This document shows positions 43,508-51,076 of a DNA stretch of 64,000 bases, in pieces; within the stretch, counting starts at the first letter, position 1; each line of letters opens with the position of its first letter. A model generated the notes under the pieces. It saw only the letters and a list, made by a program, of their open reading frames with translations, was not told the DNA's origin and made no database searches. This DNA is from Alphaproteobacteria bacterium (GTDB lineage Bacteria > Pseudomonadota > Alphaproteobacteria > Caulobacterales > Hyphomonadaceae), in assembly GCA_018827375.1 (NCBI GenBank), contig JAHJYW010000006.1:1-64000 (forward strand), written 5' to 3'. The translations under genes and the position numbers were made by a program.

Positions 43508-44436
43508 CGTTGGCCCGTGGCCGAGGCTGCCGTCCGGCGGGCAAGGTCAAGGAAGGACTGGTCGGTCCGCTCGGACGCGCCCCGCGCAAGTGCCGCGCCG
43601 GGGTCGATCAGCGCGATACGTTCGCCGCGCTGGCAACGCGCGTCGAGCGCCGACACTTGTCGAAGGGCGTCGGCATCGTCTTCAATCTTGCGGCCCTTAA
43701 GTACGGAAATGCCGAAGAACTGCCGCAGATGCCGGGCCAGCAGGCAGGCCGGCAGGCTGTTGCCGGATGCGCCGAGCACGCCATAGAGCAGGCCCGTGTC
43801 GGGTTCGTGATCGGGCGACAGGGGCGGTTGTAGATAGTCTAGGTCCACAAGCCGCGCGCCGAGGTGGCGCCAGATGCGCAGGCGGTCATACTGGTCGAGG
43901 CCCGAATGTGCGCTGTCGAGCGCATAGCTCTCCGGGTCGAGGCGAAGCGGGTCATTCTGCTCGATGAAAATCAGCACCGGCAAGGAAGCCGGCGCCACGA
44001 AGGCAGCGCGCGCTTCACGCTCGACCAGCGCCATCAGCCGCCGAAAATGGCCGGCGCCACGCGCCTCCCGGGTAACAAAGATATAGTTCAGATTGACGGT
44101 GATCGCGTTCTGTCCGCTCAGCGCGATGAAATTTGCGCCGCCCATCACCTTGCCGCTGGCCTTCTGCAGCAGGATGACCAGCTCGCGGAACGCACCATAG
44201 CGCTCCTCCAGCCGCTCGTACGGTGCCCCGCCATTCAGCGCCAGGCAGTCGCGGAAGCCCTCCAGGTCTTCCTTTTCCGAGGGCAGCACGAAGGCTGCGT
44301 CATAGGCTGTGTAGAAGGTTTCGAGCGCGGTCGCGTGCGGATCGGTCGTCACCAGCACGCTCATTCCAGCGGACGTTTCCGTTTCCCATGTCTGGTATCC
44401 GGCGCAGCGCGGTTGCAGGGCGTGAGATTGAGACAT
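43504..44436 (-). CDS. GNAT-like acetyltransferase
   Basis: A 310-residue protein. The middle third has a GNAT fold: NLNYIFVTREARGAGHFRRLMALVEREAR contains the acetyl-CoA loop (R-x-x-G-x-G/A type). The remaining C-terminal 130 residues (LDQYDRLRIWRHLGARLVDLDYLQ and HLRQFFG) are an added region of unknown role. The substrate is unknown. It overlaps the gene for the 664-residue membrane protein by four bases. ATG 44436 is preferred over 44505. Confidence 0.7.
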   Translation of the reverse strand: MSQSHALQPRCAGYQTWETETSAGMSVLVTTDPHATALETFYTAYDAAFVLPSEKEDLEGFRDCLALNGGAPYERLEERYGAFRELVILLQKASGKVMGGANFIALSGQNAITVNLNYIFVTREARGAGHFRRLMALVEREARAAFVAPASLPVLIFIEQNDPLRLDPESYALDSAHSGLDQYDRLRIWRHLGARLVDLDYLQPPLSPDHEPDTGLLYGVLGASGNSLPACLLARHLRQFFGISVLKGRKIEDDADALRQVSALDARCQRGERIALIDPGAALARGASERTDQSFLDLARRTAASATGQR

Positions 44437-44520
44437 GGATGGACCTGCAGCTGGCACCGTCAAATTGTGGCAGGTGACTGCGTCGTTGGCAATCGGCCCT
44501 GGCAAACCCGCGCACGAAAA

Positions 44521-44549
44521 AGCCCGCCCCCGGTGGCTGGGAGCGGGCT
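44521..44549 (-). terminator. Rho-independent terminator of thiolase gene
   Basis: On the minus strand AGCCCGC pairs with GCGGGCT around an inner CCC/GGG stem, followed by TTTTTCGTGC. It lies 22 bases after the thiolase stop. Confidence 0.82.
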
Positions 44550-44571
44550 CAAACTAGTCCGGCATAAAAGC

Positions 44572-45816
44572 CTAGATGCGTTCGATGATGATGGCAGGAG
44601 CCATGCCGCCGGCTGCACACATCGTGATCAAGCCGTAACGGCCGCCCGAGCGCTCAAGCTCGTCCAGCGCCGTGCCGATGAGAATAGAACCGGTTGCGCC
44701 AATCGGGTGGCCAAGGGCCATGGCGCCGCCATTGATGTTCACTTTTTCACGGTCAAGCTTGAGATCGCGGATGAACTTCTCGGCAACGACCGAGAATGCT
44801 TCGTTGATTTCGTAGACATCGATATCGTCGGTCGTGAGGCCGGCTTTTTCGAGCACTTTCTTCGCCGCAGGCACCGGAGCGTTCAGCATCAGTGTCGGGT
44901 CGTCGCCCATGTTCGCCGTGGCGACAATGCGGGCGCGTGGCTTGAGGCCGTTCTTGTCAGCGTATTCCTTCGACGTGATCAGAAGGCAGGCTGCACCGTC
45001 AACAACGCCCGACGAGTTGCCGGCATGGTGAACGTGGTTCATCTTGCCTTCGAGCTCTGGGTATTTCCGTGTCAGGAGGTTGCCGTACGTGTTGCCCTGG
45101 TCGTCGACCGGGATGTCCATGTACATGCCGAACACGGTCTTCAGGCCGCCCAGCGTTTCCATCGTTGTCGACGGGCGCGGGAATTCTTCGTGGTCGAGGG
45201 CCAGCGAGCCATCTTCATTGTAAACAGGCACGACAGACTTGTCGAAACGGCCTTCTTCAATGGCGCGGGCAGCGCGCTGCTGGCTGACATAGGCGAGGTG
45301 GTCGAGCGCTTCGCGGTCGATGCCTTCCAGCGTCGCGATCGCATCGGCGCAAACGCCCTGCTGGGTCTGTGGGTGGCTGGCGCGCAGGCGTGTGTTGCCG
45401 GCGTCCATGACAGGGGGTGTTTTCGGGTCGGCAGAGGCCGCCGTGTAGCTCATCATCTCGGTGCCGCCTGCGATAACGCAGTCTTCCATACCCGACATGA
45501 CCTGCGCAGCGGCAAGCGCGACAGACGTGATGCCCGAGCCGCAGAAGCGGTCGAGCGTGACGCCGGAGGCTTTCACGTCATAACCGGCATCAAGTGCGGC
45601 CATGCGGCCGAGGTCAGCGCCCTGCGCGCCGCGCTGGCTGCTTGTGCCCCAGATGATGTCATCAACAGTGGCCGTGTCGAGCTTGTTGCGCTCGGCAAGG
45701 GCCTTCAGCACGGTGGCTGCGAGTTGCTGTGGGTGGATGTGGGCGAGGGCGCCCTTGCCAACTTTGCCAATGCCGCGCGGTGTGCGGCAGGCGTCGATGA
45801 TATAGGCTTCAGCCAT
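44572..45816 (-). CDS. Acetyl-CoA acyltransferase (thiolase)
   Basis: A 414-residue thiolase. The nucleophile is Cys92 in [11 protein letters not shown], and [13 protein letters not shown] and the C-terminal [10 protein letters not shown] contain the remaining catalytic elements. It catalyses acetyl-CoA-dependent cleavage or condensation of acyl-CoAs. The central insert of about 30 residues (NGLKPRAR region and earlier) fits the FadA-like or unclassified alphaproteobacterial group; substrate length is uncertain. It has its own terminator and looks monocistronic. Confidence 0.9.
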   Translation of the reverse strand: MAEAYIIDACRTPRGIGKVGKGALAHIHPQQLAATVLKALAERNKLDTATVDDIIWGTSSQRGAQGADLGRMAALDAGYDVKASGVTLDRFCGSGITSVALAAAQVMSGMEDCVIAGGTEMMSYTAASADPKTPPVMDAGNTRLRASHPQTQQGVCADAIATLEGIDREALDHLAYVSQQRAARAIEEGRFDKSVVPVYNEDGSLALDHEEFPRPSTTMETLGGLKTVFGMYMDIPVDDQGNTYGNLLTRKYPELEGKMNHVHHAGNSSGVVDGAACLLITSKEYADKNGLKPRARIVATANMGDDPTLMLNAPVPAAKKVLEKAGLTTDDIDVYEINEAFSVVAEKFIRDLKLDREKVNINGGAMALGHPIGATGSILIGTALDELERSGGRYGLITMCAAGGMAPAIIIERI

Positions 45817-45921
45817 GAGGGTCTCTCCCGGTTTGCATCAATATTGATTGCTTGGCGCAGGTTTACGCGCACGTAAGCGTCAATGGAAGGGATGACGTTG
45901 GGAGAAGCGCTGCTGAATGAT

Positions 45922-45949
45922 GAAGGGCGCCCCCTTGGGGACGCCCTTC
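45922..45949. terminator. Hairpin, possible terminator of UrcA gene
   Basis: GAAGGGCG (45922-45929) and CGCCCTTC (45942-45949) form a perfect 8-bp stem with an additional CCCC/GGGG inner pairing. It lies 40 bases after the UrcA stop and 106 bases from the thiolase start. No T-run. Confidence 0.5.
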
Positions 45950-45989
45950 TGAGAGATACCATTGCAGGGTACTGAGGGGGTGGCAGTAC

Positions 45990-46349
45990 TTATTGGAGCG
46001 ACGCGAAACTAATGGGGACGATTTCGGGTGCCGGGTATCCCTCGAAATAGGCATCGAGGTTTACGATGTCTGTGCTCTCGACGGACTCAATGACGAGTTT
46101 GTTGACGGCGGCGGCGACGAGGTCTTCGACGCATTCGCGCTCCATGCGTGATTTTGTGGCCAGGCCGAGGATGGTGCCAGTATGGGTCCGGCAGACCTCG
46201 CGGGCGGTCTGTTCAATGGAGGCGTAGATTTCGCTGACGCTGGCATCCGGATTGTACGTAAAGGCGACGTCAGGTGTCTTGTCGGCCCATGCGGCCATGG
46301 CTGTACCGGCAACGATGATGGCGGCGAGAAGGGATTTCGTGATGTTCAT
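45990..46349 (-). CDS. UrcA family secreted protein
   Basis: A 119-residue exported protein. A signal peptide (MNITKSLLAAIIVAGTAMAAWA) is followed by VAFTYNPDASVSEIYASIEQTAREVC and a second Cys in RECVEDLVAAAVNKLV, the arrangement of UrcA-type proteins with two conserved cysteines. The role is unknown. It is divergent from a CadC-like regulator whose likely binding repeats lie between the two genes. Confidence 0.7.
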   Translation of the reverse strand: MNITKSLLAAIIVAGTAMAAWADKTPDVAFTYNPDASVSEIYASIEQTAREVCRTHTGTILGLATKSRMERECVEDLVAAAVNKLVIESVESTDIVNLDAYFEGYPAPEIVPISFASLQ

Positions 46350-46455
46350 TGGTTTGTCTCTTGAAAAATTTGTGCAGCGGAGTTGCTGTGTCGCCGCTCT
46401 CTCACCGATCCGCACCACTGGCCTGACGGACATCGTATGGGTTTTTGATATTCAC

Positions 46456-46484
46456 CTGATTGTTATCTGATCAAAACCTGATCA
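46456..46484. promoter_or_regulatory. 11-bp-spaced direct repeats (CTGAT) in divergent promoter
   Basis: CTGAT occurs at 46456, 46467 and 46478, each exactly 11 bp apart (46467 and 46478 as CTGATCA). A weaker fourth copy TTGAATCA follows at 46487. Winged-helix regulators of the OmpR/CadC type bind tandem half sites on one face of the helix, and the neighbouring gene encodes one. Confidence 0.6.
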
Positions 46485-46572
46485 CATTGAATCAAAACAG
46501 ATTTTGTTTCGCGCTGCGCAATTGCGGAATCACGTCGATCCTCTAAAACTCTTCTTTGGCGGGAATCTGACG

Positions 46573-48543
46573 ATGCAAACGGAAACGGAATACCATCGCG
46601 GACCATTCCGGGTTGGACTGTGCGACGTCGATCCGGCGCGCAACCGGATCATCTACAGGGGTGATGCAACGCCCTTGGAGCCGCGCGTGATGGATGTCCT
46701 GTGCGCGCTCGCCGATTCAGGCGGCGAAGTCGTGTCGCGCGATGCTCTGATCGACCGTGTCTGGAAGATCGAGCATGGCGCTGACGAAAGCCTGTCGCGG
46801 GCGATTTCCCAGTTGCGCAAGGCATTCAAGCTGACCGGCTGTTGCGATGAACTGATCGAGACGATCCCCAAACGGGGTTACCGGCTCATACCGGACGTCG
46901 ATTTCGATGTGGCGGCAGACGTTCCGCCAGGGCTGGTGAAACGCAAGGATACCGCCCCGCTGCCAGCCGAACCCGCGCTCGTCATGCCCGGATGGCAGGT
47001 CCAGCTCCGGAAACACTGGCGAGTGGCCATGACAGGCGCAGTGGCGCTTATCGTCGTGGTGGCCGGTATGATCCTCACGCCAGGCCCGGGACGGCAGCGG
47101 GGCCCGGCGCGTGCCGTTCCCGAGCGGTCAGTCGCCGTATTGCCTTTTGTCTCCATGAGTTCGGACGTCGAGGACGGCTATTTTGCCGATGGTCTGTCGG
47201 AGGAGCTGTTGAACACGCTGTCCGGTATCCCGGATCTCAAGGTCCCGGGCAGGACGGCCACGTTTGCCTTCAAGGGCAAGACCCCGAAATTCAAGGAAAT
47301 CGGCGAGGTTCTCGGCGTTGCCCACGTCCTGGAGGGCAGCGTGCGGCGTTCCGGCGACCGGATCCGCATATCGGCGCAGCTGATCTCGGTCGAAGACGGC
47401 TATAATCTCTGGTCGGAATCCTATGACCGCCACGCCGACGACCTGCTCCTGGTCCAGGACGATATCGCCCGCCGTGTCGCCAGCGCCCTCAACTCGCACC
47501 TGCCGGCCGGTGACGCACCCCTGTTTGATGCCGGCACGCAAAATTCCGTCGCCTTCTCGGAATATGTCAAAGCGCGCCAGTACCTGAACAATCGGGGTTG
47601 GGGCGTTGCCAGGGCCATCTCGGGTTTCGAGGCGGCAATCGAGGCCGATCCCGAATACGCCCGGGCCTATGCCGGCCTCGCGGTGGCCCACACCGTGTCG
47701 CACACCTATCTCAAGTCGCCCAAGGAGATCGCCTGGAAGCGTGGCGAGACCTATGCCCGCAAGGCAACCGAACTCGACCCGAGGCTGGCGGAACCTTTTG
47801 CCGTGCTCGGCGGCATCGCCCTGGACCAGAACCGCTGGGAGGATGCGCTGGCCTATTTCGAGCGGGCGGAATCCCTCGATCCGAAGGATCCGACCGCCTT
47901 CCTCTGGCATGCCCAGACGCTGATGGAGCTTGGATACCTCGCGGAGGCGACCACAACGATTGAGGGTGGTCTTTCGACCGATTCAGGGTCGGCGATCATC
48001 AATATCGTGGCGGGATATATCGCTCGGATGCAAGGCCAGCTTGATGCGGCCGACGCTCATTTCGAGGCGGCGATTGATGCGGGCATGTCCTACGCCGTTT
48101 TTGATCTCGGTGTGACGGCCTTCATGCGCGGCGATTTGATTGCTGCCGCCGACATGCTGGCCGAGGCCGCCGTCACGCTGGACACAATTGCCGCCGAGGA
48201 AAAGCCGGCGCTCGTGGACTATTACCTCGCTATCATGCGTCGTGATGCCAGCGTGGATGAGGCGGTTGCAGCGTTTCCGACACTGGCATCGGACGATGAC
48301 TTCCTGACACCGTCCTATCTTCTCGCAGGAGAAAGTCGCAACGCGCTGGAGATGATCGCGCTGGATCCCGACGGCGACAAGGACACGTTCGGAAAGCTGT
48401 GGAGCGATGTCGACCCTGGCCTGCGTCAGGATCCCTATATGAAGACGCTTGTTGCAGATACCGGCTTGCTGGCCTTCTGGCGCAAGCATGGTTGGCCCGA
48501 TAAGTGCCGTGCGTCAGGCGACAACAGCTTCACGTGTGACTAG
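46573..48543 (+). CDS. CadC-like membrane regulator with TPR sensor domain
   Basis: A 656-residue single-pass regulator. An OmpR-type winged helix (residues 10-100; LEPRVMDVLCALADSGGEVVSRDALIDRVW and ISQLRKAF, ETIPKRGYRLIP) is cytosolic. A membrane helix (WRVAMTGAVALIVVVAGMIL) lies near 155. The periplasmic part begins with a TolB/FlgO-like module (SVAVLPFVSMSSDVEDGYFADGLSEEL, LEGSVRRSGDRIRI) followed by about seven TPR-like repeats (AAIEADPEYARAYAGLAVAH, then ALAYFERAESLDPKDPTAF). It may detect an envelope signal and control the divergent UrcA gene. ATG 46573 is preferred to 46504. Confidence 0.88.
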   Translation: MQTETEYHRGPFRVGLCDVDPARNRIIYRGDATPLEPRVMDVLCALADSGGEVVSRDALIDRVWKIEHGADESLSRAISQLRKAFKLTGCCDELIETIPKRGYRLIPDVDFDVAADVPPGLVKRKDTAPLPAEPALVMPGWQVQLRKHWRVAMTGAVALIVVVAGMILTPGPGRQRGPARAVPERSVAVLPFVSMSSDVEDGYFADGLSEELLNTLSGIPDLKVPGRTATFAFKGKTPKFKEIGEVLGVAHVLEGSVRRSGDRIRISAQLISVEDGYNLWSESYDRHADDLLLVQDDIARRVASALNSHLPAGDAPLFDAGTQNSVAFSEYVKARQYLNNRGWGVARAISGFEAAIEADPEYARAYAGLAVAHTVSHTYLKSPKEIAWKRGETYARKATELDPRLAEPFAVLGGIALDQNRWEDALAYFERAESLDPKDPTAFLWHAQTLMELGYLAEATTTIEGGLSTDSGSAIINIVAGYIARMQGQLDAADAHFEAAIDAGMSYAVFDLGVTAFMRGDLIAAADMLAEAAVTLDTIAAEEKPALVDYYLAIMRRDASVDEAVAAFPTLASDDDFLTPSYLLAGESRNALEMIALDPDGDKDTFGKLWSDVDPGLRQDPYMKTLVADTGLLAFWRKHGWPDKCRASGDNSFTCD

Positions 48544-48572
48544 GCCCTGCGCGTTCATCCGCCAGCGAAAAA

Positions 48573-48611
48573 GACCTGCCACACCCGGAGTCCAATCGGG
48601 CATGGCAGGTC
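48573..48611 (-). terminator. Rho-independent terminator
   Basis: GACCTGCCA and TGGCAGGTC enclose a second stem CCCG/CGGG; on the minus strand TTTTTCGC follows. It ends the gene at 48661-49035 on the minus strand. Confidence 0.78.
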
Positions 48612-48660
48612 CTCGCCGCCACAAAGGAGGAAACGACGGCGGCGATCCGGGGAGCGTCCC

Positions 48661-49035
48661 TTAGCGGGACACGGTCTTGATGCGGGCAGGTTGGGCGTGG
48701 CTCTTGCCGGCCTGCGCTGGCGGCAACTGGTAGTATCCGCCAAAGCCCACATAAACGACGGACGAGCCGGTATAGATGCGCGGACCATCCCTGAACTTCT
48801 CGTCTTTTGACGGTGTGTAGGTCCATGCCGAAGCCGGGCAGCTGACCTGGCGCATGTGCTTGACGTCGGCGGCATTCTCGCGCGGGGCCGACGAGACGCG
48901 CTCATCGAGGCGATGCTTCACGATATCCGGGCAGCTTTTCGGATCGAGCCGCCAGTCACCGGCAGATGCGCCAGCGCAGGCCCCGAGCGAGAGTACGGCC
49001 AGGCAGGCGGCCTTGAGCGCGAGGGATGAGGGCAT
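48661..49035 (-). CDS. Small exported protein, probable lipoprotein
   Basis: A 124-residue protein with a signal sequence ending LSLGACAG (Cys20 a possible lipobox). The mature part has two further cysteines (KSCPDIV, VSCPAS) and an aromatic GFGGYYQLPPAQ stretch. No family recognised. It has its own terminator and no clear partners. Confidence 0.6.
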   Translation of the reverse strand: MPSSLALKAACLAVLSLGACAGASAGDWRLDPKSCPDIVKHRLDERVSSAPRENAADVKHMRQVSCPASAWTYTPSKDEKFRDGPRIYTGSSVVYVGFGGYYQLPPAQAGKSHAQPARIKTVSR

Positions 49036-49130
49036 GGCGTGTCTCCTGTACTGTACAACACACCTCTAACGAACGCGGCCCCCGCCTCCGTCGCGCCTAT
49101 CTGTACAATGACGGGATTTTAATATGCCGC

Positions 49131-49958
49131 TTAGAGATAGGCTTTCCACATGAACATGTAGGCTCCGAAAATGCCGACGGCCATGACAAGCGTCGCCGCT
49201 GTGACTAGCGCGGAAACAGCATATCTCTGCACGGGCGAGCCAGCCGCTTTAGCGCGCAGGTAAAGCTCCAGTATGGCCAGCGGCACGAGATAGCTTCCAT
49301 AGGCCGAGAACAGGTCGACCCAGCCATCCATGTTGTCCGTCATGCCAACAGGGCCCTGATTGATGATGATCCATCCCATCAGCCCAACCCCGAGGAACCA
49401 GACCCCGCTCACCACCATGAACAGGCGCAGGGCCCATCTCTGGTGCGCGGCGATATTGCGACGCATGGCGTGTCGCAATGCCAGCGCCCCGAAAACGAGA
49501 ATAAGGACGGAGTTGAGCGTGATCGCCAGTGCGCCGGGAATGTGGAAATACCCGCCCCGTATCCAAACGAGATAGAGCCCGCCCAGTGCCATGATGCCTG
49601 CGGTCGCCATGTAGACGCGTCCATTCCAGCGGTGGAAGGTGCGCGCCCGCTTGCGGATCTGCGGCACCAGCTGCAACGTGCCAGCCAGCGTGATCAGCGC
49701 CGCCCCCATCATGTGAGAGGCGAACACAATATTGCCGGTCGTGTCCCCGACCACATGCCCGTTGAACAGGCCCGTGTTCCGGTTCCAGCCCTCCAAATGC
49801 CCCGTCACCGTCGGGCCGCCATATAGCGACAGGATATAGGCGACAAACAGCCATTGGCCGACAACAGCCGTCAGGAACCAGAACGTTGCGGCATACTTGA
49901 GGGCGAGCGCGCTGGATGGGAATTGCACATGTGCGCGGGTATGGGTGGTTTCAGACAT
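49131..49958 (-). CDS. DUF2306 membrane protein
   Basis: A 275-residue integral membrane protein with seven hydrophobic segments. FHRWNGRVYM and AHQRWALRLFMVVSGVWF are the two His/Arg signature blocks of DUF2306 (a cytochrome b561-like arrangement without proven haem). Function unknown. It is divergent from the araC-type gene, with 104 bases between the starts, and may be its target. An earlier ATG at 49964 adds two residues. Confidence 0.75.
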   Translation of the reverse strand: MSETTHTRAHVQFPSSALALKYAATFWFLTAVVGQWLFVAYILSLYGGPTVTGHLEGWNRNTGLFNGHVVGDTTGNIVFASHMMGAALITLAGTLQLVPQIRKRARTFHRWNGRVYMATAGIMALGGLYLVWIRGGYFHIPGALAITLNSVLILVFGALALRHAMRRNIAAHQRWALRLFMVVSGVWFLGVGLMGWIIINQGPVGMTDNMDGWVDLFSAYGSYLVPLAILELYLRAKAAGSPVQRYAVSALVTAATLVMAVGIFGAYMFMWKAYL

Positions 49959-50062
49959 GGGCATTCCTTGCTACTTGTCGTTAAACGATAATCTTTCTCG
50001 GTAACGCCCCCTATGACGCGCGCGATCAAAATCATGACTTCTGGTGACAGGATGCGCGCCGC

Positions 50063-51076
50063 ATGAGCCAGCCAACGGTCTCGGCTGGCTATGCCAAAAC
50101 GCTGCTCGATTTTGCCGTCGCGCAAGGCGCCAGCGCGGATGCGCTCCATCGCCGGTCCGGGCTCAATGATGAAATGCTGGCCGACCCGGACAATCGCGTG
50201 CCCCTGCAGGTCTACAAGGACTTGATGAGCGCGGCGAAGGCCCTGTGCGATGACCCGGCCCTGCCGTTACATCTCGGCGCAGCCAAGAACTTCACCGAGG
50301 TCTCTGTTGTTGGCCTGATCTGCTATTCTGCGGCAACCATGGGCGAGGCGCTGTTGGAGCTGAACCGCTTCGGCCGCCTCGTTGCCGAGCTGGATATTCC
50401 GGAACAGGATGAGCGCTTTCAGGTGCAGCAGATTGATGGCGGGATGTGGCTGGTCGACACACGAACCGACCCGGACAGTTTTCCGGAAATGACCGAGGAG
50501 ACCTGGGCGCGCTTCATCTGCGAGACAGCTCGCAATTTCCCCGGACAGCCATTCGCCTTGTCCGTTCACGTTACCCATGCGCGGCCCGAACATGGCGACG
50601 TCTATGCGCAGGTCATGCAGGTGCCCGTCGTGTTCGAGAGCGTCCGCAATGCCATCCTGTTCGATCCGGCATGGCTGATGATGCCGACAAATCGCGGCAA
50701 CACCTATGCCTTCGGTGTGCTCAGCGAGCGGGCGGAAAAACTGCTGCACGATCTTGAATCGTCCCGCACCACACGCGGCCAGGTCGAGCGCTTCCTTATC
50801 CCCGTCTTGCACAAGGGGGATGCCAACATGGCGCAGATCGCTGCCGCGCTTGGCATGAGCCGCCAGTCGCTCTATCGGCGCCTGAAGGCCGAAGGGATAA
50901 GCTTCGAAAGCCTGCACGATGACCTGCGCCATCGCATGGCGGTCCATTATCTGAACGCGCGCAAAGTGTCGGTGAACGAGACCGCCTATCTCGTCGGCTT
51001 CTCAGACCCGAGTTCCTTTTCGCGCGCCTTCAAGCGTTGGACCGGCGACAGCCCTGGCAGCCGGAAACGCGCCTAG
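50063..51076 (+). CDS. AraC family regulator
   Basis: A 337-residue regulator. The N-terminal 190 residues have the arabinose-binding/AraC_N-like domain (PLQVYKDLMSAAKALCDDPALPLHLGA, then EVSVVGLICYSAATMGEALLELNRFG). The C-terminal two helix-turn-helix motifs are MAQIAAALGMSRQSLYRRLKAEGISF and VSVNETAYLVGFSDPSSFSRAFKRWTG. Inducer unknown. It is divergent from DUF2306 and its stop overlaps that of the convergent PEP carboxylase gene by four bases. Confidence 0.93.
   Translation: MSQPTVSAGYAKTLLDFAVAQGASADALHRRSGLNDEMLADPDNRVPLQVYKDLMSAAKALCDDPALPLHLGAAKNFTEVSVVGLICYSAATMGEALLELNRFGRLVAELDIPEQDERFQVQQIDGGMWLVDTRTDPDSFPEMTEETWARFICETARNFPGQPFALSVHVTHARPEHGDVYAQVMQVPVVFESVRNAILFDPAWLMMPTNRGNTYAFGVLSERAEKLLHDLESSRTTRGQVERFLIPVLHKGDANMAQIAAALGMSRQSLYRRLKAEGISFESLHDDLRHRMAVHYLNARKVSVNETAYLVGFSDPSSFSRAFKRWTGDSPGSRKRA

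Noticed and set aside
43864-45876. Long plus-strand reading frame of about 670 codons
   Set aside because: It lies antisense to the GNAT-like and thiolase genes, whose minus-strand products have clear motifs; such frames are common in GC-rich coding DNA.
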